Shown here: piece by piece, positions 11,150 to 19,951 of the stretch
Layout of the letters: every line of letters begins with the position of its first letter
Position numbering within the stretch: position 1 is the stretch's first letter
Origin: Trachelipus rathkii
Taxonomy: Eukaryota; Arthropoda; Malacostraca; Isopoda; Trachelipodidae
Direction: 5' to 3'
Length of the DNA stretch: 20,000 nt
NCBI GenBank assembly: GCA_015478945.1
Contig: JABUQX010131278.1
Location: 1 to 20,000 of the forward strand
Program-made: the position numbers and the translations under genes
Notes under the pieces: model-generated
What the model saw: only the letters and a program-made list of their open reading frames with translations
Database searches by the model: none
What the model was told of the DNA's origin: nothing

Positions 11150-11440
11150 GGAATAACCAAGGGTATCGCGGCACTCGATGGTGCAGGAGTTCGGCTGTCT
11201 TCTTTCTTGGCGCTTTTACCGGTTGGACTTAACTTATGGGAGTAACAGATGGGTAGGTACTAATTATTCGCACCCATGTCGCGCGCGCAGGGTCTCTCGG
11301 TACGGAATCCCCCGGCTCAATTTAGTGGGTATTTACGTCGTCGTGCGGGGGTTCTCCGCCGGCCTCCCCTATGGGGTTGGCATTTAAACCGATTCCCGCC
11401 CCCTGTGTTCCCGTCGGTTCTCGAGTCCACTAACATTGCC
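11150..11440. other. Sharp GC-rich island, unidentified
   Basis: About 290 bp rich in G and C, including GCGCGCGC near 11281, CCCCCGG near 11309 and CCGCCGGCC near 11356, inserted in DNA that is almost all A and T on both sides. Its borders are abrupt. The 69-codon plus-strand frame at 11178-11387 (starts MVQEFGCLLS) covers most of it but matches no family I recognise; reverse frames contain stops. CpG is frequent, so the piece is either young, unmethylated or under constraint. It could be a fragment of a GC-rich transposable element, for example the 5' region of a LINE, or foreign DNA. Confidence 0.55.
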
Positions 11441-12239
11441 GTGTAATACATTTTACATAAATATATAATAAATAATAATTTATATACTTATATAATGGAA
11501 ATATACCAATTAAATATAACCGGAAATAGATAAACTCTGTTAAATATTCTTTATTTTATGAATTGATTAAAATGTACAAATATTTCTATTCAATTGGTAT
11601 TATTAAATAAAGATTTTATGGGAGCATAAATCAAGATGATGTTAGAAAAGCCTTTTCGGCATATACTACTTTAGTTCTTAGGCTACCTCTTTTCAGTATA
11701 TATATATATATCTAGGTGTACATTTTTTTAAAATTAATTTTAAATACATTTTACTCTAGCTATACAGTAAGTAGAATTTCCAGCTAAAATTTAAATATAT
11801 ATAATGAATAATACAAAAATATATATATAAAAATCAAATGAATATGAAAATAATATTTATGAATGTTAATAACTAAAATGTTAGTAAGGTTTTTAAAGTT
11901 TTAATGTCTTAAAAAAAATCGTTGTGTTAGAAATGTAGTTATCTATTATATAAATCATTATACGATGGGTGTATAATTACTTACTATATATATTATATGT
12001 AAGTGTAAGTCAGTTATATTTTGGTAGTGTAGGGGTTAAATCAATACTTGCAATTATATATATATATTTATTTTGATAATTGGTTTTATATTATTATTCT
12101 GCTTATATTATATATATATTATATATTATATAAGATATATATAAATACCCTCTACTATATAGTATTAATCTATGAGAAATTCTTATAATATGATTCTATA
12201 CCCTATCCATTATATATGATCTACGTCCAATTAATACAT
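11441..12239. other. A+T-rich spacer, no gene seen
   Basis: Unique A+T-rich sequence with short TA tracts (11695-11712, 12055-12068, 12105-12145). A tRNA-A-box-like TAGTGTAGGGGTTA occurs at about 12025-12038 without any B box after it, so I do not call an RNA gene. Confidence 0.65.
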
Positions 12240-13009
12240 ATTAAGAAATAACCAAGGAGAGTGACTCACAACATAACACAACGCTCCGTCCTGGCTGCGA
12301 GCTCCCCCAGAAAAGAAAAATATCCCCAATTCACTTCTTGGTTAACAGTTTGTGTTTTCATCATATTTACTATACTTAAAATTTCGTTTTCACTACTCTT
12401 TCCAAAAATGTCATTCCTTTTTTATGCAAAGTTTCCTGGCATTTTGCAGATTTTTTTTTTTTTTTTACATTTTCCATCTAAAATTTTTTACCAGTATTCA
12501 AGCAATGTATTCCTTTTTTTCCTGTAGCTTATTGTAGCTTTTTTGATCGATAATGGATCTCGCTTGGCTCCTCTACGAGGCATAGTGCCTAATATATTAT
12601 AGAACTATACTACACCTATATAATATAATTTATAATTTATATTTTATTACTTTTTAATCATATGAAAGTACTGCACTTAACTAATAATATATATATATAC
12701 GTCACTTATATATACTTAAATTAATCCTGATTCCATAATATCAATTTATTTTAATTTGATATTAGTATATATCTATTATCCTAATTATTTACAGTTATAT
12801 AGGATAAAGCAGCAACCCGCGAGGCCAGCACAAGCTGGTTTAACTTGAAACACAAACTCCTCGCATCCTTAAAAATAAACTAATATTCGGTCTTAAAAGT
12901 TAAAACAATAATATTTAGGAAGGCCCGTTGAGTTCGAGAGGTGATTTCGCATCATTCACTCTTAGGGATCAAAAACAACTGGGGTGGGAAAATTTCCAGG
13001 AAGAAATTC
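12240..13009. other. Spacer with a short complex patch and a 16-base T run
   Basis: The patch at 12250-12340 is richer in C and G than its flanks. It leads into T-rich sequence with a 16-base T run (12451-12466), which on the minus strand would be an A tail. The 88-codon plus-strand frame here (12261-12527) is Phe/Leu/Ser-rich simply because the strand is T-rich. A second complex patch lies at 12810-12860. No gene is supported. Confidence 0.6.
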
Positions 13010-13016
13010 TTAATGA

Positions 13017-13345
13017 AGATTGAAAGTTGAATGTATTATTCAAAAATGAAAAACTACATACTGTCAAAGTTGCAAAACTGAAAATTGATTTCACAAGTTT
13101 CAAAAAATTTGAAAATTGTTAAAGTTGAAAATTAAAAATTCAAAGTTTGCAAAAATTAAATTGAAATCTCGATCAAAATATTCAAAGTGATTTCTGAAGG
13201 ACGATATTCTTAAACTTCAAAACTGAAAATAAATTTCAATAAAAAATGAAAGGGTAAGAAAGTTGAAGCTTTCAAAAAGCGAAAGTGAACTTTCAAAAAC
13301 GGAAATCGAAGTTTAAAAAATGAAAGTGAAATTTTAAAAAAAAGA
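13017..13345. repeat. Decayed minisatellite of about 21 bp with self-complementary units
   Basis: The clearest units are at 13258-13280, 13281-13301, 13302-13321 and 13322-13344 (23, 21, 20 and 23 bp). Each starts GAAA, then has a GTTGAA or GTGAA-like core, then TTTC or TTTT with an A run. Older, more diverged copies of the same GAAA...TTTCAAAA theme extend left to about 13017. Several units are internally palindromic, for example GAAAGT-GA-ACTTTC in the second. No gene lies inside. Confidence 0.7.
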
Positions 13346-14019
13346 ACATGTAAGCGATGGGTTCAAGCGCTCACGTCCTATTTTTAATCCTCTAATCATT
13401 CAGCTGCTTTTGCAATCTCGATAAAAACAATTTAAGTTGAAAATTGTAAAAGCAATCAAAAAACCTTGTATTCAAAATCATTAATGTCTTTTTGCTCTTG
13501 TATGGCTTCAGGTTTAAAAGAACAAATTTAGCTGACAAAATCACACGAATTTTAACTCAATTGAACTAAAGCACACAATATAACTAGAATACTCTGATAA
13601 CTTGATCAATTCATTTGTTTTCCTGGCTTGTCCAAACAACAATATATGCAACAATTAACAACATAGGTAAAACAATGAATGTTTCGAGAAAGCAAAATAA
13701 AAGAAAGGTTGACTTTTATGAATCTTATGCAGAATAGATATAAGTTATTATTTGTTTACGATAAAGTACACACACCTACACCGGTTGACCTGGAACACAG
13801 ATGTCAGTCTTTAAAGCAATGTTCCTACTGATTCTGAGAAACAAAAATACGAATGTTTAAAACAACTCAAATGAATGGATAAAATTATGAATTATTAACA
13901 TTACTATAAAATACTAACTGTATTACTAATATATACGTGCATATTTAATTTATATAGTGATCATTTCTTGTTTTTATTATTTATATAATACTCAGAGATC
14001 AGAATCCAACTCAGACGAC
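13346..14019. other. Unique A-rich spacer, no gene seen
   Basis: Sequence of fairly normal complexity, purine- and A-rich on the plus strand. A GGGTTCAAGCGC at 13362-13373 resembles a polymerase III B box but lacks its conserved final CC and has no A box in front. No open frame or element end is supported. Confidence 0.6.
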
Positions 14020-14377
14020 AGTCATATTATATATATATATATATATTATATATATATACTCTACAGTATTATTGTAAAAAATTTGCAATATTATGCGCAC
14101 GCCTACGCAAGAAGGGGTGCTAAAAAAGATCAGGAAGAATGGAGGTAATCTGAAACTTAAAATAGATTTAAAGATCAATCGGCAGACTAGCTATCACCAA
14201 TATGAACTATATTACAGTTATATTATTATATCACTATATATACTCCGATTATATACTATTACGGTAACGTATAGATATATAGTATAGTATATAGTATTTT
14301 TGGTTTTTATACTATATTGCATGATATATAAATATATTTATAATATATATATATATGTATTAGATCACTATATATAT
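14020..14377. repeat. TA-rich block around a short complex patch
   Basis: TA tracts at 14025-14060 and 14215-14377 surround about 120 bp of more complex, purine-rich sequence (14080-14200). Short open frames here (63 and 64 codons) overlap the repeats and are not credible genes. Confidence 0.75.
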
Positions 14378-14402
14378 AGAGAGAAGAGAGAGAAGAGAGA
14401 GA
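14378..14402. repeat. GA-rich tandem repeat, 9-bp unit AGAGAGAAG
   Basis: Two full copies and most of a third of AGAGAGAAG sit directly between a TA tract and the LINE-like fragment. Polypurine tracts of this kind can adopt triplex structure. Confidence 0.8.
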
Positions 14403-14419
14403 TAGTAAGAAGAAGTGAA

Positions 14420-14725
14420 CAATAAGACGAATGAGTTAACAGATCCGAACTTAAAAACTGAACAGGATCAACGAAATCAGCTCGAGATTGGCAAGCGGGA
14501 CATGTTAAGAGGGATGGGTAGTGGAGGAAGGTCCGAGAAGAATGAATGGATATGGAGGCACACTGGCACGAAAAGCAAGATCGGGGTGGGCCAGACCGAG
14601 AAGAAGCATGGGTGGACGACTTAGGCGAATGGACCCATGGGAGCAAGAAGAACAACGATTGAAGGGTTTGAGACTGAGTAAGAAGATATACACACGACAG
14701 AATGCCTGGAGAGGTGTTCTGTTAT
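14420..14725 (+). pseudogene. Possible decayed C-terminal tail of a LINE reverse-transcriptase ORF
   Basis: A patch of about 300 bp with ordinary codon-like composition, cut off sharply by TA repeat on the right and GA repeat on the left. In the frame running from 14521 the translation has WARPRRS (codons 23-29), then RLRR, then NAWRGVL (codons 61-67). In the +1 frame at 14609-14635 it reads WVDDLGEWT. In many LINE proteins the extreme C-terminus has an RGRP-x-x-x-W-x-D-D-L-x-E-W segment followed some 20-30 residues later by DR-x-x-WR. The two halves lie in different frames, so at least one frameshift would have broken it. The rest of the reverse transcriptase and the endonuclease are missing upstream. 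This is recognised by pattern only; an unrelated Arg/Gly-rich chance frame is possible. Confidence 0.35.
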
Positions 14726-15289
14726 ACTATATAAATATATATTATATATATATATATTATTATAATAACTATATCTATATATATCATATTTATATATTTC
14801 GGAACGTATAAATTTTCAATTATTCATTAGATATAATAATATATAATCGTATATATATATGAACGGTAATAAATTTTAATGAACTATTATAATATCGCGA
14901 TTTCAGTTATAACAGGAATTCAAACCTTTTTAGGAATATAATTATAACCTAATAAATTATAACTATAATTAACTACCTAACCTAAATAACTCTGCCCCTA
15001 TTAGTAAGATACGAAACATATTCGTTCATAAGTAGAAATGAAACCAAATGATTCTTTATCCATATATACTAATCAACGTGTATGAGAAAATATGCACGTT
15101 TTCAATCCTATATAATCCCTTTTAATTTTATTTTAAATAACTCCAGTTTTATACTAATTTTTTATCTACTTTTTAAATATATATTATATAGGGATAACTA
15201 TTATTAACATACCTATATATTATATATATTATATATATATATATTACTATATTATATATATATTATATATATATATATATAAACAAAAC
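14726..15289. other. A+T-rich spacer with TA tracts, no gene seen
   Basis: TA tracts at 14726-14800 and 15175-15282 flank unique A+T-rich sequence. Two tandem CCTAA units (14976-14985) recall the arthropod telomere repeat, but two copies mean nothing by themselves. Confidence 0.7.
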
Positions 15290-16195
15290 AACAAAATTAA
15301 CAGAAGAAACGGTAATATTGGTTCATAAAACAAGAGAAAAAAATTGAAATAATTCTTTTAAGTGGAAAAAAAAAAAAAAAAAAAAAAAAAATTGCATAAA
15401 ATATAAACACTAAAAAGGCGTCATGAAATTGGAAGGAAATTTAGTCACTTCAAATTCCATGAAACAAATGAAATTGAGAAGTAACTTTAAATAAAAAATA
15501 CTATAGTACTTAAATAAAAGAACAGATATTATAACAGCAGTGAAATTAAAATAAAATTACTGAAATGTGAGGAAAAAAAATAATTGAATAACATTATCAA
15601 TAATGCAATAAAATAAAAGAATTTTGTCTTTAATAAGCTTGAAATCCAAAGTTAAATAAAAATGATTGTTTGAAACAATATAAAATAACTTAATATATGC
15701 CTAAATATTTAATAATTATTAAATAAAATAAAATAAAGTGAACTTGGATCAGTTAAAAAGTTTCAAAAAAAATTGTTTGACTAAAATACATCTTTCGAAA
15801 ATAACAAAAATAATAATCCAATTATTTTCACCCTTACATTTGAAATTAATGTAATATTATACCATTAATTTCCTACACTATATACATATTTAATAAGTCT
15901 CTCACAATGTACACAACCCCCCTCTTCTTTCTTTCGTTCTATGTAAAATATTATAACTCCCTAATTATCCTTTTCATTCTTTAATTTTATAAATACTTAA
16001 GCATCGTTAAAATCAGAATTTTAAGTGGAATAATAAATAAAATAAAATTAGAAAAATATTATAAAATTTAAAAAATACAAAAGAAAGAAAATTAAAAGAC
16101 ATTTATTTGACTACATATATTTTTCATGGTTAATTTATTATCATATTCGTATTTTACATAAATAAATATATTGAATAAAGAAAATAAAATAGGTT
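15290..16195. other. A-rich spacer with a 26-base A run
   Basis: The plus strand is strongly A-rich for about 900 bp, including an uninterrupted run of 26 A at 15366-15391. The run could be the tail of a retroposed copy, but nothing recognisable lies before it. A short T/C-rich patch occurs at 15890-15980. No gene. Confidence 0.7.
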
Positions 16196-16220
16196 TTTCT
16201 AGTTCAGGTTTAGGGGAAAC

Positions 16221-16345
16221 GAAATGCACTGATCACCATTCTCTGCGTGAAATGAATTGATCATCATTCTCAGTTTGACATGACTAGATCATCATCATCA
16301 TTCTCAACAAGAAACCAATCAGATCATCATACTCAGCATGAAATG
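16221..16345. repeat. Diverged 28-bp minisatellite, four and a bit units
   Basis: Units begin GAAATG or GACATG and carry GATCATCATTCTCA: 16221-16248 (28 bp), 16249-16276 (28), 16277-16310 (34, enlarged by two extra ATC triplets) and 16311-16339 (29); a fifth starts GAAATGG at 16340. The copies differ at many sites, so the array is old. The ATC expansion in the third unit shows a microsatellite growing inside a minisatellite unit. No larger element or gene is visible around it. Confidence 0.8.
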
Positions 16346-16399
16346 GTTTTTACCTTCATTTTCTTTTGTTCATTAAAATAGGTTTAAGCTTTCTAAACA

Positions 16400-17352
16400 A
16401 GTTAAAAAAAAAAGATGGAATTTAATATTATATGAAAATTAAAACCGCGTACTGATATTCATAATATTCAAGAATCGTTTCTTTCCTTCTTTCGTAAGAA
16501 ATTAGATTTATTTGAATTTTAAAATGACCATCGAATTCCTTCCCATTCTTCAAATCCAATATTCCTTTCTTCCTATTCGTCTTCTTTGAAACTAAGTAAT
16601 AAACCTTCCCTACTCTCAACTTCTCACAAGAAATTGGAAACCTTTAACTTTGACAACCATCAAAGTGATTGTAAATGGAGACAACTGTTCTTGATACTGT
16701 TATTTCAATATTTATATGAGCTGACAGTTCCAGCGAAGAATCGAACATTTCGTGAATCTCAGAATTCGCATTTTCTCTTGAATGATTAATAGTTTTCCTT
16801 GTAGTGTTTACTTGTTTAATTGGACTACATATATAGATGTTTTTAGTTTGAAGGTATTTTGAAAGATTGTAGTTCAATTCTAACAATTTTGAAGTTACAA
16901 CCAGAGCTGGAATGAATGATGGCGTTCCTATGCTATTTAAAAATTATAATGCCTTTTTTTCTTAAGGTTTCGAGACCATTTGAAATCTAATACCTTGACC
17001 TTAACTTCTCTTACCAAATCTGTAGATGATCTGAAAAATCAAACTCAGAATTTACACCTTTCCTTTCCTTTCTTTCATGCTATAACCTCCTAGATTTGTA
17101 CTTTCCCATTTTGAACACCTATATTTAAAATATATTGGAATTACGAAATAACATTCCAGACACTTACCTTTTGGTTGACCAAAAGACTACATCTTATACT
17201 TTATGTTCCTTTTCCGCTTTAAAACCTAATATTATGGAAGGTCTCCAAGTTACACATTTGGATACCATTTCTCCTTTTATTCCCTTTTTATTGATAAGTT
17301 CTATGAATTCTTAACCTTTACTGGACTATTGTAGATTCTATACCTTATACTA
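16400..17352. other. Pyrimidine-rich block left of the hAT element
   Basis: The plus strand is rich in T and C, the minus strand in A and G. On the minus strand one frame stays open from 16943 to 16431 (171 codons) except for a single TAA at 16644-16646. The translation is Lys/Asn/Ile-rich and matches no domain I know. A perfect CTTTTGGT-TG-ACCAAAAG palindrome is at 17168-17185. The same composition resumes after the hAT element at 18326, so the two parts were probably one block before the insertion. Confidence 0.5.
17343..17349. repeat. Candidate hAT target-site duplication, left copy
   Basis: CCTTATA occurs here, three bases before the first base of the element, and again at 18326-18332 directly after its last base. 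hAT elements duplicate 8 bp on insertion; seven bases agree and a small insertion would explain the offset on the left. Confidence 0.5.
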
Positions 17353-17386
17353 CAGCGTTTCTTAACCGGGGGGTCGCGACCCCCAA
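17353..17386 (+). repeat. hAT 5' terminal inverted repeat
   Basis: 15-base tip CAGCGTTTCTTAACC followed by a G run and TCGCGACCCCCAA. The stretch 17369-17384 is also a perfect 16-bp palindrome (GGGGG-TCGCGA-CCCCC), a strong potential hairpin right at the transposon end. Confidence 0.85.
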
Positions 17387-17584
17387 GGGGGGCGCGAGCG
17401 GATATACGGTGGGTCGCGGTGGGTCGCAAAAAAAAAATTATTTAATGTACAGGAAAAGCAGCTTTTTATTAAATGAATAATAAATCAAATGTTACACAGT
17501 TGTTATTTATAAAAAGTTAATATTTAATAAAATAAAAGTAATAAACTTGACGCATCGAAAAGCATCTTTTATTAAGGAATTATA

Positions 17585-18225
17585 AATATTTATAATATAC
17601 GGTATATATAATATAAATAATCAATATAACTATATACTATATATACATAAATTATATATTATCACAAGTATATATATATATATATAATATATATTACCAC
17701 ATTACATATATAATGAATTAGTATACTATATTATCACTAGGTAATTATTATCTACTAACTATACTTCTTCATTTATTATACTTTATATATATATATATAT
17801 ATTTCTATATATTATGTATATAGTTATTTAATATATATCTATATATATATTATCTAATATAATATATATATTATTATATATATTATAGTGCGTTATATAT
17901 ATATATATATTATATATATATATTTTATATATCTATATATCCTCATCTAGGGGAAGTTGTTGGTTATATTCATTTATACTACCAAGATAGTTAATGCTTT
18001 AACTTTCTCACATATATTTAATATATATATTTATATTATTATAAATATAATATTTATATATTATAATATTAATTTTTATTTATTATATACTATGTGTATA
18101 TATATAACTTTATATATAATATATATTATATATATATATATATATTAATATATTATTTAATATATATTTATTATATTAATATATTAATTATCTTAAGTTA
18201 TATATATTTATATATTATAATATAG
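17585..18225. repeat. Expanded TA tract inside the hAT element
   Basis: About 640 bp of imperfect TA repeat with a short unique patch at 17938-18005. Since the tract lies wholly within the terminal repeats, it either travelled with the element or grew after insertion. Confidence 0.85.
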
Positions 18226-18290
18226 GTGTAATTTTAGAGGAGCCGGAGGCACCTTCCTATCCTCAAACTTTTATAACGTTTTGTGCTTTT

Positions 18291-18325
18291 GGGGGTCGCG
18301 AGGCTTAAAAGGTTGAGAAACGCTG
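18291..18325 (-). repeat. hAT 3' terminal inverted repeat
   Basis: Ends GGTTGAGAAACGCTG on the plus strand, preceded by GGGGGTCGCGAGGC and a TTAAAA spacer. It pairs with the 5' end except for one tip mismatch and a different spacer between the tip and the TCGCGACC box. Confidence 0.85.
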
Positions 18326-19430
18326 CCTTATAGAATAGACACAATAATTTCATTTCAATTTAGTAATATACTTATATATATTAAATGCCTATGAGTTAAT
18401 TGATTCCCTTTTCTACTGCCAACTTGCTATTGGACATTTATCCCGAATTAATACTTCAAACCCTAAGGATCTAAAATGTATTTTCGTAAAGTAAATAAAA
18501 CCACACATTAAATTAATATAGTTTCAGGAGTCGAAAGAGAAAGTTCTGCATGTTTTTTACAGCCTAAATAATTCTATATGTCCTATGTTCCAATCTCTAA
18601 ATTCATTTATATATCCTTTCTGTGAATTGTTCTTTTACACTAATAACACTTTCATAGACGTTGATTCTAAAACGCCCCTTCATTGTTATCACGGATACTA
18701 TACTACTACTGAACCTTACTCTACTTCTTCACACTCGAAAATTTTAATTTTTTCGCATCTTCTACTAATGCTCAACTTAAATGGAATCACCCAAAATTAA
18801 TTAAAGACTTTCGTTTTTCCGATTTATATGTACTAAAACAAGAATGTATGTTAATAACCAACCAATATGATTTTACTAATCCGTCCCACATATTAAAGTC
18901 AGTAAAATTATTAAATTCTTAATTATAAAAATTCCCATATTATATTCATTTTTGAATCATACGTTTACTAAATCTCCTTATTTTTTCAAATCACCAAAAT
19001 ACTATGGGATGATCAATTATATCATATGAACACTTCCTTGTTTTATGTACCTACTGTCTTCTACGCTTCTGGGTCTATAGTATTTGTCATAATATTATCC
19101 TTCTGTATTGCTTTTGTTCTATTCGGAGAAAACTTCCTACGAATGGTAGTAATTCTTTTCAAAATCCTTCGGCCGTTACTATCGTAACCTGTAGCACTTT
19201 CGCAAATGTCCCTTCCCGAAATATTGCTCCTACTCTAAGGAATAAATTTACCTCTGTGCATTCCGTCCCTTGCATGCTACGTCCTATTAATAACTCTGAT
19301 GTAATTAATGAGGACGCTATTGCCTATATGATATACCTTCTCATAACATTCTTCTTCCTTATGATTCTTATAGGTAGTAATGATTTTTCTTTCCTCGTAT
19401 TAACATCCATTGGGTGCTACTAATAAAGGA
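18326..19430. other. Pyrimidine-rich block right of the hAT element, no gene supported
   Basis: Same T/C-rich plus-strand texture as 16400-17352. The only sizeable plus frame (18585-18800, 71 codons, starts MFQSLNSFIY) has no recognisable motif. On the minus strand the part from 19430 down to about 19060 has fewer stops than its surroundings in one frame but still several. It may be remains of an old gene or element on the minus strand, which I cannot identify. Confidence 0.5.
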
Positions 19431-19910
19431 GATGAGTCATTTAATTCCGCCAACCGGGAGTTGGATGTTGAGGTTAGTTGTTAGGTAATCATTTATTTCG
19501 TTTCGAACTATAAATCAAATAGTACTCTCATTCTGAGGGGGAAGCTTATTTCAAGCGAAGAATCATTTGAAAGCATTCAAATTAAAAATCTAACGTTTTT
19601 CAGTTGGAAAAGAACAAAATAAATGCAATTCTTTCTCAGTGATACTTGACGAAAGTCGGCTTTAATTTTTTTACCCCTTTTGTTTAAAATATGTGTAAAT
19701 TTATTTATTAAAATTTTCAGAACTAAATGTTAATATTTAACATCAATTTAAATGACTTTAAGTGAATAATTCTTTATAGAGTTTTAATTATTAGATTAAT
19801 TCCTTTATTTCTGTTCTGATGTAAAGATTGGGCCCTTAAACACGACCATTGTTTTTACCATAATTTTCAAACCATATGAACCATATTTGCATTTTTTTTG
19901 TCTTAATTAC

Positions 19911-19914
<4 letters not shown>
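19431..19914. other. A+T-rich spacer, no gene seen
   Basis: A short complex patch at 19440-19560 is followed by A+T-rich unique sequence. No open frame, RNA gene or element end. Confidence 0.65.

Positions 19915-19949
<35 letters not shown>
19915..19949. repeat. Perfect AT microsatellite, 35 bp
   Basis: Uninterrupted alternating A and T for 35 bases in otherwise unique flanks, so this tract is likely to vary in length between individuals. Confidence 0.95.

Positions 19950-19951
<2 letters not shown>

Larger units (their letters stand above)
17353..18325. mobile_element. Non-autonomous hAT transposon (MITE-like), 973 bp
   Basis: The left end reads CAGCGTTTCTTAACC. The right end, read on the minus strand, is CAGCGTTTCTCAACC: 14 of 15 bases agree. 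Both ends then reach a shared TCGCGACCCCCAA after a short variable spacer. The CAGCG-TTTCT-C-AACC start and the TCGCGACC subterminal motif are typical of a widespread group of animal hAT elements. CCTTATA flanks both sides. The interior has no transposase frame, so movement would have needed an enzyme from an autonomous relative. Two GGTGGGTCGC units in tandem lie at 17408-17427. Most of the centre (about 17585-18225) is TA repeat, which makes this copy long for a non-autonomous element. It interrupts a pyrimidine-rich block. Confidence 0.82.

Noticed and set aside
11178..11387. 69-codon frame across the GC-rich island as a gene
   Set aside because: Few stops are expected in GC-rich DNA, there is no known motif, and no exon borders could be supported. 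I keep the island but not a gene call.
12025..12038. tRNA-like A box TAGTGTAGGGGTTA
   Set aside because: No B box follows, and the downstream sequence is TA repeat; neither a tRNA nor a SINE head can be supported.
11146..12258. AAGGAATAACCAAGG near 11148 and AAGAAATAACCAAGG near 12243 as shared element ends
   Set aside because: The similarity does not extend in either direction, and a 15-base word with one mismatch is within chance.
12261..12527. 88-codon frame with a Phe/Leu-rich, membrane-like product
   Set aside because: The hydrophobic stretch is just the translation of a T-rich strand with a 16-base T run; an overlapping frame looks the same.
13362..13373. B-box-like GGGTTCAAGCGC
   Set aside because: It lacks the final conserved CC and no A box lies in the 30-60 bp upstream, which is decayed minisatellite.
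9296..13769. Near-identical TATTTGTTTAYGATAAAGTA at about 9297-9318 and 13749-13768 as a dispersed repeat
   Set aside because: The similarity ends at the edges of the word, and matches of this length with one mismatch are expected several times in A+T-rich DNA of this size.
14976..14985. CCTAACCTAA as an interstitial telomere repeat of the arthropod TTAGG type
   Set aside because: Only two units; this length is expected by chance.
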